Positions 8,784 through 19,783 are shown, counted from the stretch's first letter. The stretch: 64,000 bases of DNA from JAFDZV01 sp964455525 (GCA_964455525.1 CAYVWR010000001.1:248001-312000); one strand, 5' to 3'. Program-made: numbers and translations. The notes: generated by a model not told the origin, from the sequence alone.

Positions 8784-11045
8784 GTGGCGGATTTCTTCTA
8801 TATTTCCCCCGATAGTATCCATGGCTCCGTTCAACCGTTCTTGATCGAGCGCCTTCCGGCTATGATGGAGCTTCCTTCTAATGGGTGCCAGCTCTATCGC
8901 TTCCCGGAAGGCGCCTCGATCTCTTTTTTCTCCCGCATGGCCAGCAGCATAAACAACGCCATCTATCTCCGGCGGCGGCGGCGACTACAGCTCCCTTCAG
9001 CAACCGGCACTGCGACGCTTCCCCCCGAATACATCGCCACATTGCTGCGCAATCTGGAATCGCTCGGCGTTACCTTTACCGAACGGCTCATCACGACCTG
9101 TAGCAAGCTCTCGATAGAACAGCTCGTCGCGCTCTACGAGGAACTGATCCCGCTGCTGAGAGAGGCACGAGGCGCCCACAGAGAATTCCAGCCGATGTAC
9201 CCCAACTTCCCGGCACAGGTGATGATGGCCAGCGAAGGGCAACTCTATCTCAATGCCATCCTCCACTACCTGAGCATTGGGCAGTACCTCCCGGTAAACG
9301 AACGCGAAGAACGTATGCCGCTCCTCGAAGACGTGGAGCTTACCGTGCTCGATCTGGGCACCGGGGAGGAATTTGAGCAACTGTTCGCCCAGATCGCGAC
9401 ATCCAACACCTCCCTCTCCGATCAGGATAGGGAGGATCTGGCCTGGTTTATCAGGAGCTACGGTCCGCGCATCGAGATGCTGCTTCCAGAATCGATCCCC
9501 CAGAAGGAGACCATGGCGACTGTGGTCGCTCTCCTGGTGATCCATACGGACCCCACCATCGAACGGCTGGGGCAGTACTGCCGGACAGCAACCGATCTGC
9601 TCCGGGTCGCGGTGGTACTATCGAATGGCGATGCATCGCTGGCAACGCCAACCCGCTTCCGCTCTTTCCCGAGAAAAATGCGCAGGCTCCTTCTCGATCT
9701 GCTGGAACGGCAATCCGCTATCGTCGAGGATATGGTGCGATGGAAGGATCGGTGGATCAGGCTCGGCGAGCGGCTGCACCCTGGGGAGTTCCGCAAACGC
9801 TATCCCCGCGTTGCCGAAGCGTTCGGCATCATCCGCAACGATCTCCCCCGCACAACATTCAACAGCAGAGTGGAGCATGCGCTTGCAACGGCCGATACAC
9901 GCCAGGCGCTTGCCATCCTGCGAACACGGCCGGGAGAGCTTGCACGACGTCTGGACCATCTGCTTCGCACCGGGCAGAGCGATCAGGAAAGCATCCTTGA
10001 AACATTCGGTGCCATAGCAGACGGCATTGCAACACCTCTGCTCCTTCAGCTCCGCGAACATTTCAGAAGACGGCGGGAGGATATTCACCGGGAGCATCGG
10101 CCGCTACGGATATTCTTTCCAAAAGGCAACCTTGCACGCGCCCGCGCCATCGAGAACAATCTTCCACATCTCTCCCAGACGCTATGCGGACGGGTTATCG
10201 CGATCTGCGAGCATACGCTGCTGGAACGCTTCGGTGCCCTGCCACCGCTCGGCAGATGTTACCTCGATGAAAAACTCGCGGATTATATGGTACCCTTCTC
10301 GCAACGGTCCGCCTCGCGATCGTTCCGCACTCTGGTACGTGGAAGCAGGCTGCCGCTGCCGGAACATTGCCGCGTACTGCGGTTTTTCATCTGGTGGCAC
10401 AATGGCATAAACCGCACCGATATCGATCTCTCGGCAACGATGTTCGATGAGCGCTTCGGCTATAAGGATATCGTCTCCTACTATAACCTGAAAACATATG
10501 ATGGCTGCCATAGCGGCGATATTATCGATGCCCCGAACGGTGCCAGTGAATTCATCGACATCACCGTGGAGAAGGCCCTGGCATCGGGCGTTCGCTACAT
10601 CATCATGACGCTCACCAGTTTTACCGACCAGCCCTACTGCGATCTCCCTGAGTGCTTCGCCGGGTGGATGGCACGCACAGAGCCGGAGTCGGGAGAAATC
10701 TATGATCCCCGTACGGTGCAGGATCGCATGGATATCACCGCAAACACACGGATCGCCATCCCCCTTATCATTGATATCGTCGATAAAGAGGTGATCTGGT
10801 GCGATATTTCCCTCCGAAGCATGCCCCCCTGGGCAAATACGGTGCACAACAATATGAAGGGGATCATCATGACACTACGGGCGATGACTGATCCGGGAAA
10901 GCCCAATCTCCGCGATCTCCTGGCGCTTCATATCACCGCACGGGGGGAGCAGGTGGAGGCCCCGGAGCTGGCCGACACGATATTCTCGGTGGAACAAGGC
11001 ACACCGTATCGGCTTGAGGAAATCGCATCCGAGTATCTGAAGTAG
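8784..11045 (+). CDS. TerD-domain protein with a long helical N-terminal region
   Basis: The protein has 753 residues from a GTG at 8784; an ATG at about 8863 (MELPSNGCQLYRF) is an alternative, and neither has a clear ribosome site. Residues 1-500 are mostly helical, rich in Arg, Leu and Glu, with no recognised family. The C-terminal ~220 residues match the TerD/tellurium-resistance fold: DIDLSATMFD near 545, CHSGDI near 576, then APNGASEFIDI, which in TerD proteins holds acidic Ca-binding residues. TerD domains are known from cytoplasmic stress-response (Ter) systems. No other ter genes lie nearby. It converges with the histidine kinase; an 18-bp GGGTTCC/GGAACCC hairpin sits at 11147-11164 between them. 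Confidence 0.75.
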   Translation: MADFFYISPDSIHGSVQPFLIERLPAMMELPSNGCQLYRFPEGASISFFSRMASSINNAIYLRRRRRLQLPSATGTATLPPEYIATLLRNLESLGVTFTERLITTCSKLSIEQLVALYEELIPLLREARGAHREFQPMYPNFPAQVMMASEGQLYLNAILHYLSIGQYLPVNEREERMPLLEDVELTVLDLGTGEEFEQLFAQIATSNTSLSDQDREDLAWFIRSYGPRIEMLLPESIPQKETMATVVALLVIHTDPTIERLGQYCRTATDLLRVAVVLSNGDASLATPTRFRSFPRKMRRLLLDLLERQSAIVEDMVRWKDRWIRLGERLHPGEFRKRYPRVAEAFGIIRNDLPRTTFNSRVEHALATADTRQALAILRTRPGELARRLDHLLRTGQSDQESILETFGAIADGIATPLLLQLREHFRRRREDIHREHRPLRIFFPKGNLARARAIENNLPHLSQTLCGRVIAICEHTLLERFGALPPLGRCYLDEKLADYMVPFSQRSASRSFRTLVRGSRLPLPEHCRVLRFFIWWHNGINRTDIDLSATMFDERFGYKDIVSYYNLKTYDGCHSGDIIDAPNGASEFIDITVEKALASGVRYIIMTLTSFTDQPYCDLPECFAGWMARTEPESGEIYDPRTVQDRMDITANTRIAIPLIIDIVDKEVIWCDISLRSMPPWANTVHNNMKGIIMTLRAMTDPGKPNLRDLLALHITARGEQVEAPELADTIFSVEQGTPYRLEEIASEYLK

Positions 11046-11186
11046 GCTGATACGCTCCGCCCCCATACCCCGAGAACTGTACAGAGATCACGCAGAACGT
11101 ATCTGGCCGTTGCCGAGAGAGAGAAGCGTTCCATAGATCTCCGCCGGGGTTCCGCAGGGAACCCATATTTGCGTTCATGTCCCGGA

Positions 11187-14100
11187 TCAGTCGTCATCCA
11201 TCAGCGGGATATGGATATCGACCTGGGTTCCGGCAGCCTTCGCATCATCATCGAAAAGATCAACCACCTCGACCCGGAACTCTCTGCCATAGGAGGTGCG
11301 CAATGCCTCCAGACGTTTTTTCGTAACCTCCATGCCCTGCGACCGATGTTCCCGCCCGGTCTCGGATTTCAGCTCCTCGGATCTCTTCCTGCCGATACCA
11401 TCGTCGATCACCGAGCAGATCACATATCGCCCGCTCCTGCGGATCTTCACGATCAACGTCCCGGCCATTCCTTTGTATGCCAGCCCATGCTTGATGGCAT
11501 TCTCCACATAGGGCTGAATCAGCATCGGCGGGATCTCGATACTATGGGGATCGATCTCAGGAGCCACCGAACAGTGGTACACAAAGCTCCTCTCGAAGCG
11601 GAGTTGTTCGAGTTCGACATAAAACCGCAGCGATTCCAGATCTTCGGCAAGAAGAATGAGATGGTTTTTTGAATGATCGAGGATAAGACGGATAAGCTTG
11701 GCAAACTTGGAGAGATAGCGATGCGCGGCCTCGGAATTATGCCTGACGATGAAATAAAGGATGGAGTTGAGCGCATTGAAAATAAAATGCGGGTTCATCT
11801 GGGCACGCAATGCCTGCAACTGATACTCGACCATCAATCGCTGCAACTCACCCTTTTTTCGGACGTTCCTGATTCGAGCGAGCACCAGCATCGAGGCCAC
11901 ACCGATCCCGAGCGATGCAACCAGCCCCTGGAACAACCATGTTTGCCAATAGGCGGGTTCTATTACCAGCGTTAGATCTATCCCATCGTTATTCCAGCAA
12001 CCGTCGCTGTTGGCCCCCCGCAGATGGAATGTATAGATTCCGGGAGGGACATTGGTGTACTCGGCATACGGGCGTTTGCCATCGGTACTGCGCCATTCTT
12101 TATCAAGGCCCTCAAGCCTGTAGGAGTAGAGATTACTGGCGGGATTGGTGAAGTCCAGCGCAGCAAACTCGATAGTAAAAAAATTACTGGCATGATCGAG
12201 ATAAATCTCCCGTTTCACCGATATCGTGCTATCGAGCGGGAACGCCCTGTCCAGCACCTTGAACGACGTCAGCGCCAGCGCCGGGATAGATGGATTATCC
12301 TCGATGCTATCGGGATGGAACGTAATGATGCCGTTGGTTCCGCCGAAATACAAAGCCCCGGCACGATCGCGGAAACAGGCCTTGAAATGAAACTGGTTGA
12401 TATAGAAGCCATCTTCCACCGAATATGTCTTGAACTGCCCGCTACGCGGGTCCAGCCGCGAGATGCCATTATTGGTGCTGATCCATAACCTGCCCCTCAT
12501 ATCCTCCAGGATGCCGCAGACGGTATTGCTGGCCAGCCCTTCCTTTTCGGTGAAACGGACCGAGCGGCCAGTGACAGGATCAAACCGGTTCACGCCCCCT
12601 CCCGATGTCCCTATCCAGAGATACCCGGATGCATCCTCATGGATATACCAGATCCGATTGTTGCTGAGGCTCCAGGGATCCGCCGGATCGTATTTATAAT
12701 GAATGAAACGGCCCGTGTTTCGCTCCAGCCGGTCCAGGCCATCATCGGTCCCTATCCAGATATTGCCCCGTGCGTCCTCGTGGAGCGAGAGAATCTTGTT
12801 ATTTGCGATGCCCCAGGGAGATTGTGGCATATACCGATAACACGTACGCCTGCCGGAACCTTTCTCGATCCGGTTCAGTCCGTAGAACGACCCGAACCAG
12901 AGCGCCCCCTGGCGATCCTCCAGGATAGCCCATATATGTTGCAGTGTGGTAGAGTCGGCTGGGTCCCGGTATCGGACAAAAGCGCACGAGCGTCTGTTAT
13001 AGCGACTCAACCCATCGGATGTGCCGATCCATAGATCCCCGGAGCGCCCCTGATAGATAACGTTGATGTTGCTATGGGCATCTTCGCCATCAATCGGCTT
13101 GCATCGCACCACCCGCCCGCTCCCGGCGTCGATCCGGTTTAATCCATCCCTCTCGGTGCCAACCCAGAGAGTGCCGGAGCTATCCTTCAGTATCGACCGC
13201 ACCACATTCCCCGACAGCGATGCTTCCGTGAAGGGATCGTGCTGGATATAGTGCAGATTCCAGCCCTGGCGATGAAATCGCGCAATGCCATTACCAGTTG
13301 CTATCCAGATATTGCCCGATCGATCCTTGTTGATGGATCGAACCTCGTTGCTCCCAATGCTCTGCCGATCGGTAGGGGTGGTGACGGCCCTTGCCATCAT
13401 CCCGGTAGAGAGATTGAACACATAGAGACCACTGAACCGGGTGCCGATCCAGAGCAGATTGGAAGTATCGCTGAACAAGGAATAGATCAAGTCGGAGGAA
13501 AGGGTGCGGAATTGTGGCAGAGACATGATAGCGTTGACGATAGTGTCGGCGGTAAGATCCAGCCTGCTGACCTCGCGGAGCGATCGCATCCAGATACCAT
13601 CCCTGGCATCTGGATGAAGCGATGAGATTTTTCCTGTTATCTCAAACGAATATGCGGGTTTGCTGTTGCCGTTGATAAAATCATCACGGACTGGATCATA
13701 ACGGTTCAAACCGCCATCGCCGGTAGCAACCCAGATATCGCCACGATGATCGCGGCATACATATGTAACATACTTGCTGCTAAGGCTCCTGGGGTTGCGG
13801 GGATCGTGCCTGTAGGAAAAGAATGTCCCGCGATGTTTATCGAATCGGCACAATCTGGCAGTGGCCCCATCGATCGCGATCCATATCATCCCGGCGCCAT
13901 CTTCACAGATCGACAGGATCAATCCCTCCGGTATGCTCGCCGGATCATCAGCGTGATGGCGGAAATGGGTAAAGCTCCCGCTGGCTCGATTGAATCTGTT
14001 CAGCCCTCCGGCGTGTGTCCCTACCCAGAGAATACCGTCCCGATCCTCGAACAAAAAGGTGATGCTGGCATCGGAGAGTGAGCGGGGATCGTTGTTGTCA

Positions 14101-14345
14101 TGTCGGTAGATTGTACATCGATTGCCATCGTATCGGTTAAGCCCATCTCGGGTTGCAATCCAGAGGAAACCATAACGATCCTGCAAGGTGCAGATGACAT
14201 AGTTATCGGAGAGTCCCTGCTGCATGGTGATCGTGTCGAACTTCAAGGTATTCTGCTGTCCCTGCATCGGCAGAATCGTCATGGTGCTTATCACCACAAG
14301 GAACAGAACGATGCGGGACCATCTACTGTACAGATGTGGAGGCAT
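11187..14345 (-). CDS. Propeller-type sensor histidine kinase (LytS-like kinase domain)
   Basis: The protein has 1052 residues from the ATG at 14345. That start gives a signal-like N-terminus (RIVLFLVVISTMTILPMQGQ); a TTG at 14432 is less likely. About 14 two-component propeller blades follow, with repeated WIGT/WIAT and GLNR(Y/F) motifs, then a Y_Y_Y domain (YSYRLEGLDKEW), one membrane segment near 801-826 and a His_kinase/HATPase module. The probable phospho-acceptor is His853 in MNPHFIFNALNS; the N-box is QPYVENAIKHG and the G-box DDGIG. The layout fits a periplasmic sensor that phosphorylates a LytTR regulator, and such a regulator lies at 21411-22163. The ligand is unknown; in Bacteroidota this architecture often senses glycans. 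Confidence 0.93.
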   Translation of the reverse strand: MPPHLYSRWSRIVLFLVVISTMTILPMQGQQNTLKFDTITMQQGLSDNYVICTLQDRYGFLWIATRDGLNRYDGNRCTIYRHDNNDPRSLSDASITFLFEDRDGILWVGTHAGGLNRFNRASGSFTHFRHHADDPASIPEGLILSICEDGAGMIWIAIDGATARLCRFDKHRGTFFSYRHDPRNPRSLSSKYVTYVCRDHRGDIWVATGDGGLNRYDPVRDDFINGNSKPAYSFEITGKISSLHPDARDGIWMRSLREVSRLDLTADTIVNAIMSLPQFRTLSSDLIYSLFSDTSNLLWIGTRFSGLYVFNLSTGMMARAVTTPTDRQSIGSNEVRSINKDRSGNIWIATGNGIARFHRQGWNLHYIQHDPFTEASLSGNVVRSILKDSSGTLWVGTERDGLNRIDAGSGRVVRCKPIDGEDAHSNINVIYQGRSGDLWIGTSDGLSRYNRRSCAFVRYRDPADSTTLQHIWAILEDRQGALWFGSFYGLNRIEKGSGRRTCYRYMPQSPWGIANNKILSLHEDARGNIWIGTDDGLDRLERNTGRFIHYKYDPADPWSLSNNRIWYIHEDASGYLWIGTSGGGVNRFDPVTGRSVRFTEKEGLASNTVCGILEDMRGRLWISTNNGISRLDPRSGQFKTYSVEDGFYINQFHFKACFRDRAGALYFGGTNGIITFHPDSIEDNPSIPALALTSFKVLDRAFPLDSTISVKREIYLDHASNFFTIEFAALDFTNPASNLYSYRLEGLDKEWRSTDGKRPYAEYTNVPPGIYTFHLRGANSDGCWNNDGIDLTLVIEPAYWQTWLFQGLVASLGIGVASMLVLARIRNVRKKGELQRLMVEYQLQALRAQMNPHFIFNALNSILYFIVRHNSEAAHRYLSKFAKLIRLILDHSKNHLILLAEDLESLRFYVELEQLRFERSFVYHCSVAPEIDPHSIEIPPMLIQPYVENAIKHGLAYKGMAGTLIVKIRRSGRYVICSVIDDGIGRKRSEELKSETGREHRSQGMEVTKKRLEALRTSYGREFRVEVVDLFDDDAKAAGTQVDIHIPLMDDD

Positions 14346-14432
14346 AACCGAAGGATTGTAGATGGGATCGACCGGAAACATCATGCACCGATCGGCGCAA
14401 ACTCCGATCAGTGAAACGTAATGCAGCAACAA

Positions 14433-15630
14433 CCGACAACGGCGACGATGCCCCCCGACGGCTTCCGCCCGCTATGCTGGCTACAGGATCGGCGACGCGC
14501 CCGCAAGCCTGGCCGATGGCCCGGAAGAACCATCGGCAACGATCCCCCCGTGCACGGCACGTCACAGCATGAACATCTGGCCGGAATGCTGTACAAGCGA
14601 GGCATCGCCGTGTGAGATGAAACGGATAATGCCAGGCGATCCTGGGATTTCGGGAGACACACCATCAGGGATGTCCACTGATGCGCCAGACCATCTGGCC
14701 GTTGGCGATATGGCAATATAGGGACAAGGGATATCTGGTTGGGGTATCCTCCCGATAATTCACCATCCCGGCTACGACACCACAAAAAATAGATAACCAG
14801 AGAAGGCTTCAATCTTTTTTGAAAAAGATGATGGCGAGGCGTGGCATGGCGACCGTAGCCCATGATATACCGTAAGAGCCTATCCGAGAACCCACGTACG
14901 AGGCCGGTTGGTTCTACAGGAGTAAACATTTTGGGATGCCATAGCCATGCACACGACAGAATCGAATGGCCAAATTTTCGAGAAATCGACAAAAACGGTT
15001 TTGGGATAGGCTCTAAGACCATTATGAAGCGGATGGATGGAGCCGTCGAACAAAGCTCGCTGCGCAGCGCCATTAAGAACCGCAGCAAGGGCATGTGCCT
15101 GTACACTCTGGAAATGATTACATGGGGGGGGTACATGATGATGTACTGGCGCGCCCCTTTTCCTGGGTGCATATTCGCGCCCACTCTCCCCGGAAGTTAT
15201 ACGACTTCCTGGCCTCTGAGAAGCAAGCTCCATTTTTACCAATGGTACATCCACGATGATGGAGCAGGACTGCTATCCTGAAATCACAGATACAAGGACC
15301 GACACCATAGAGAGTTTTTTTCTATTTCCGCGTAATCACCTGGGCGAGACCGTATTCATAACCCGGCGGCAGGACGATATCGTGGATAGAACGAAGCTGG
15401 CAGGGAATTGCCGGATATACGCGTTTATATTTCTTTCAGAAACAGCCCGGAAACGCACTGTAGATCCCAGGTTCCCCTCTACCGAATAGTCCGATACGTA
15501 CAACATGCTTCGGCGTGTTTATTCCGACACGCACGAGTCAATGCTCTGCACATGCAATGTGCGATCGCATGTGTGGCATTGTGCGGTGTGTCTTGTTCGA
15601 ACCTCACCATAAACCTGTTACGAGGTTGCA
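14433..15630. other. Non-coding region holding a MITE-like element
   Basis: This region separates the divergently oriented sensor kinase and the DUF11/T9SS gene. Open frames on both strands lack coding character. Besides the MITE-like element at 14876-15013, it has ATCTTTTT-TG-AAAAAGAT near 14812 and TGCGATCGCA near 15557. No confident promoter was assigned. Confidence 0.5.
14876..15013. mobile_element. MITE-like element with 10-bp terminal inverted repeats and TAA duplication
   Basis: GAGCCTATCC at 14876-14885 is matched by GGATAGGCTC at 15004-15013, and the similarity continues inward imperfectly (CCGAGAACC against CCCAAAACC). TAA flanks the element on both sides (14873-14875 and 15014-15016), as expected from a 3-bp target duplication. 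It is 138 bp long and carries no transposase. Such ends with a TNA target fit non-autonomous derivatives of the IS5 family, but this assignment is inference. Confidence 0.6.
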
Positions 15631-18600
15631 ATGAACTTCATTACCACGTCCGGCATCAGGCGATGTTTACTGCCCCTGATGCTCGCGATCATTGGCTTGT
15701 GTGTGCTTTCGCACACACAGGTAGCAATGGCACAGTCGGGGATGTCCCTGACAATCACCAAGACCAACGACGCCCCAAGCCCAGTTCCTTCAGGCCAGGT
15801 ATTCACCTATACGCTTGCGTATAGCTGGACGGGCGGAATCGGCTGGTCGCCATTAACACCCGGCACGCTTATCATCACCGATGCGGTTCCAGCCACGCTG
15901 GACGTCATCAGCGCAGCACCGGGATCGCCCATCTCAACGATCGTTGGCAACAACGTCACGTTCACGCTGAACAACATCTCATCTCCGGCAGGCGCCGGCT
16001 TTGTGCAGATCAACGTACGGTTCAAGCCGGGGGTCACCTGCCCGGGCACACGTGCCTGCAACGTAGCATTTATCAGGGCTGTAGGCTTTGATGCGCAGGC
16101 ATCCTCGAACGACAACTGCGTCACGGCGACGGCGTCGAACAAGTGGCAGTTCCAGAAGACTTACATCTCGGGCTGCATCGTTGATAGCGGCTCGATCGTC
16201 TACCGCATTGACCTTATCAACCCGGCCGGCAATGATATCGGCGGCCTGAATCTGAGCGGCATCTCCCTCACCGATTTCCTGCCGCCGGGCGCGATCATCA
16301 CCGCCATTAGTGGCAACTGGACCGGCTATTCCCCATCCACCGGCACGGTTTCACTTACCGGTGGCCCCACATCGGTAACAGTGATGCCAGGCTGGGCATG
16401 GTATTACTGTTATATCACGGTCCGGTATCCGGGCGGAATATTCACGGCCGGGCAGACCGTCACCAACAGAGCACAGCTCACCTTTCAGACGCCGTGCAGC
16501 CAGGGACAGAAGCTGACGATGGACGCCGCGGCCAGCAACACGCTGTGCAATCCGACGATACCGGTGCCGGGCGGCTCGATCTGGAAGTGGCTGACCACAA
16601 CGGTCTATTTCCCATCCAACCCCTGGTACACCCCGTCGTGGTCGCCCGGCTGCTGCGGAACATATTATGTACAGTACTATAACAGCGGCGGCGTTACGCA
16701 GTCGAACATCGTGCTCGACGACAACATCCCGCCGACGGTCGATGTGAACTCGATCTACACCCACCTGCCGGGCACCATGAGCTCGGTGATCATGGATGTG
16801 TACTGCAATATCGGCGGCATCTGCCAGGCAACGCCCGCAGTATCAATTCCCTACACCGTGTCGGGATCGTATACTCCATCAGGGCTACCGGGACCGATCT
16901 GCCGCATTCGCTGGCGTTACACCGGCAACCTGGCTCCGGGCAACTGGATCTACAACAGCATCGGCATCTGTGTGCGCAGCAACAGCATGGTCTCGCCGTT
17001 CGCACCGGTTCTGCCGGGCCAGAATATCACAAACACCGTCTGCGCAAGCGGCATCAACGTGCCGACAGGCCTCTGTGCAAACAGCACCAGCAGTGTGACG
17101 GCAACAGCCCCGAACATTCTGACGGCCAAGTTCTTCGCGGGCAAGTCGGGCACCTGTCTGCCCACCTGCGTTCCATCGACGGCCGGACCGTTCTATCCGG
17201 GCGATATCGTCCGCTGGCGTATGGTGATTGCCAACGTCGGCAGCGCGACCGCAACGCCATGCACAATCACCGATGTCCTCCCGACTGGCTTCAGCTACGT
17301 CGGCAACCAGACCTATTATTATGGTCCGATCACCTGGGCAACGGCAAACAACCCGACATGCTGTGCACTGACAGCAACGGTTCCCTCAGTGATCGGCGGG
17401 CTTTCCTCGCCTTCGGTTGGCGCCACAACGCTTAACTGGAACTTCGCGACGCTGCCGGCCAACTGCAACGGGGCGGTCAATTATCTGGTGATCGAGTTCG
17501 ACGTGAAGGCAAACGACAGTCCGACGATCCCGCCGGGCAACTACTTCAACACGTTCAATTTCTCGGCAGGCAATCTTGGAACGCCGGTGACATCCAACCC
17601 AGCGCAGGTAACGATCAACGGATATGCGCAGGTTCAGATATTCAAGGATGTCCGCCAGAATCTCACCGGAGCGGCTTTCGGTTCAAACGCAACGGTACAG
17701 CCGGGCGCACAGGCAGAGTACAGGCTTCGGATCTCGAACACCGGCATCCTGACGCTGTCGAACATCTATCTGATGGATATCATGCCGCATATCGGAGATA
17801 TCTCGGTGCTCCCCCCTTACAACTTCCGTGGCAGTGCATATGATCTCCCGATCAATCCGCTGATTCCCACCGTGGCCGGTTATACCAACAACTATAACCG
17901 TTCCACCAACACGAAGAACCCGACGCGCTCCACACTCTTCGCCAGCACGCCTGATCCAGGCATCGGCGTGCCGCCGCTGACACCGTGGGTGCTCTCTCCG
18001 CCAATCCCGGCATCCACCTTCTCGTTCAGCATCACGGGCAATCCGGCCACAACGATAGCACCGGGCGCAACCCAGGACTTCTTCTTTGTGGCAACCGTTC
18101 CGGCAACCACGCCAATTGGCTTGAATGCCTGCAACTCATTCGGGCTTCAGGTAAGCGCATACGGCACCTCTACCATTATGAAGGCGGAGTCGGCACCGGC
18201 ATGCGTAAAGGTGATCCCACCGAACAAGAAGCAGTGCGATTCGATCTGGGGTCCTGTGCACATCGACGAATGCTGCACGTTTACCACCTCGATCATGAAC
18301 TCGCTGGGCAATGTGGCTCAATTGAGCTACAACGTTCTGCCGCTCGTTCCGGGAGGCCCCCCAAGCGGCGTGGTTCAGAGCGTACAGACCAGCCCATGCT
18401 TGCCAAGCTTCACCGTGCCGGGCAGCCTGGCCGGAACGACAAGCGGCTCGTTGTACTTCGGCCCTCCATGCCCGAGCGCGCTCGGCGTGCAGATACATGC
18501 CGCCAGCACAACCGCAAGCGGTGAGGTCTGCATTGAGCTGATCGCGGTGCTTGTTGGTGCCGATGGCAATAAGATCGAGTGCCGCGACACGATCTGCTTC

Positions 18601-19755
18601 GATTGCGATCCGGCCCCGCAGGATCGTTGCGACTCGATGTCGGTGCTTGGCATGTCCACGCTGAACTACAGCACACGGAGCTTCACGATCTATAATATGA
18701 AGTCGCCGTCGTCGCCCATCTGTAGCGTGGCGATCGCCGTGACGCCGCATCCGGGTTCCAGCAACCTGTATGGCAGCAATCTCCTCATCGACGGTGTTGC
18801 CCATGCCTGGCCGGCCTCAAGCTCGGCAGGATATTCGCAGATAACATCCGTGCACGGGCTGCCAGCGGCCAACACGGTCAGCTTCAATCTCAATATCCCA
18901 TACGGGATCGGCTGGGTAGGCAATGTCACCGTGACGGTCTATCACTGCGACGGCCAGAAGTGCGTCATGGATTACGGTCCATGGGATGTGTCGAAGAAGA
19001 TCAAGATCGGCGTCGGCACTGCGACCGACGTGCCCGATCGCGCCACACTGCACATGCATAGCCTGACGTTCTCGCGTGACAAGGCACGCGCCGAAGGCTA
19101 TCAGATCCGTTCTATCGGTGTGCTCTACTCCGACCCGGTCACTGAAATCGTTGCGGTAACGGGTGCCACCTATCCCTGCGGCGCCGACCAGGATGGCGGC
19201 CAGGGCAGATGCGACGATCTCTTCGGAGCCGTGAACGTCAAGGATCGCGCCGTTATGATCAACATGCGCCGCGATCTCGACGACGAACGCAACCAGACCG
19301 ATCCTATCGTCACAGTGGTCTACAGAGCGCTGGACGACAGGCCGGTAACGGTCGAGATCATCTACTATGATGAGAATGGCCAGGAGGTTGGCCATGATGT
19401 TGTGGACTTCAATGGCGAAAACCCGCCGGGCGGCCTTATCGCCGGGTTCGACGGAAACAACAGGCCGGGCGACCACGAGCGGATGACGGGCATACTGGGT
19501 GCGCTGACGGCACATCCAAACCCGACATCCGGCCGTTGCGACCTTGGCTTCACACTGCCATCGGCCGCAAAGGTGGATCTGGAGCTTCTGGATGCACTTG
19601 GAAACAAGGTGACCACGGTGATAAGCGGCGAGCACTTTGCCGCCGGTGAACATCATCGCATGGTGGATATGAGCACGATACCCAGCGGCACCTATGTGGT
19701 AGCACTGCGTGTCAACGGCGTGCCGTCGATTCTCCGGGTAAACCTGGCGAAGTAA
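15631..19755 (+). CDS. Giant secreted DUF11-repeat protein with T9SS sorting domain
   Basis: The protein has 1374 residues and starts with a clear Sec signal ending ...HTQVAMAQ near residue 35. The body has several DUF11-type beta-sandwich repeats, each with a GxxxxYTL or YRLRISNTG segment followed by T-D-x-x-P/IMP (near 37, 190, 320, 500 and 670). A Cys-rich region with CCTFTT- and CFDCD-type motifs follows (about 870-1050). The last ~80 residues (HPNPTSGRCDLGF, then DALGNKV, TIPSGTYVVAL and a basic LAK end) form a type A T9SS sorting domain. The product is therefore predicted to cross the outer membrane and stay at the surface or be released. An adhesive or structural surface role is likely; no catalytic site was seen. 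A canonical terminator follows at 19784. Confidence 0.92.
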   Translation: MNFITTSGIRRCLLPLMLAIIGLCVLSHTQVAMAQSGMSLTITKTNDAPSPVPSGQVFTYTLAYSWTGGIGWSPLTPGTLIITDAVPATLDVISAAPGSPISTIVGNNVTFTLNNISSPAGAGFVQINVRFKPGVTCPGTRACNVAFIRAVGFDAQASSNDNCVTATASNKWQFQKTYISGCIVDSGSIVYRIDLINPAGNDIGGLNLSGISLTDFLPPGAIITAISGNWTGYSPSTGTVSLTGGPTSVTVMPGWAWYYCYITVRYPGGIFTAGQTVTNRAQLTFQTPCSQGQKLTMDAAASNTLCNPTIPVPGGSIWKWLTTTVYFPSNPWYTPSWSPGCCGTYYVQYYNSGGVTQSNIVLDDNIPPTVDVNSIYTHLPGTMSSVIMDVYCNIGGICQATPAVSIPYTVSGSYTPSGLPGPICRIRWRYTGNLAPGNWIYNSIGICVRSNSMVSPFAPVLPGQNITNTVCASGINVPTGLCANSTSSVTATAPNILTAKFFAGKSGTCLPTCVPSTAGPFYPGDIVRWRMVIANVGSATATPCTITDVLPTGFSYVGNQTYYYGPITWATANNPTCCALTATVPSVIGGLSSPSVGATTLNWNFATLPANCNGAVNYLVIEFDVKANDSPTIPPGNYFNTFNFSAGNLGTPVTSNPAQVTINGYAQVQIFKDVRQNLTGAAFGSNATVQPGAQAEYRLRISNTGILTLSNIYLMDIMPHIGDISVLPPYNFRGSAYDLPINPLIPTVAGYTNNYNRSTNTKNPTRSTLFASTPDPGIGVPPLTPWVLSPPIPASTFSFSITGNPATTIAPGATQDFFFVATVPATTPIGLNACNSFGLQVSAYGTSTIMKAESAPACVKVIPPNKKQCDSIWGPVHIDECCTFTTSIMNSLGNVAQLSYNVLPLVPGGPPSGVVQSVQTSPCLPSFTVPGSLAGTTSGSLYFGPPCPSALGVQIHAASTTASGEVCIELIAVLVGADGNKIECRDTICFDCDPAPQDRCDSMSVLGMSTLNYSTRSFTIYNMKSPSSPICSVAIAVTPHPGSSNLYGSNLLIDGVAHAWPASSSAGYSQITSVHGLPAANTVSFNLNIPYGIGWVGNVTVTVYHCDGQKCVMDYGPWDVSKKIKIGVGTATDVPDRATLHMHSLTFSRDKARAEGYQIRSIGVLYSDPVTEIVAVTGATYPCGADQDGGQGRCDDLFGAVNVKDRAVMINMRRDLDDERNQTDPIVTVVYRALDDRPVTVEIIYYDENGQEVGHDVVDFNGENPPGGLIAGFDGNNRPGDHERMTGILGALTAHPNPTSGRCDLGFTLPSAAKVDLELLDALGNKVTTVISGEHFAAGEHHRMVDMSTIPSGTYVVALRVNGVPSILRVNLAK

Positions 19756-19783
19756 ACCGGCGGCATGGTTGGAAGCGATGTAC

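Noticed and set aside
14408..15184. 258-codon minus-strand open frame crossing the MITE-like element
   Set aside because: It spans the inserted element and has no coding character on either side.
15557..15566. TGCGATCGCA as a HIP1-type repeat
   Set aside because: Only one occurrence was noticed, so it is not evidence of a repeat family.
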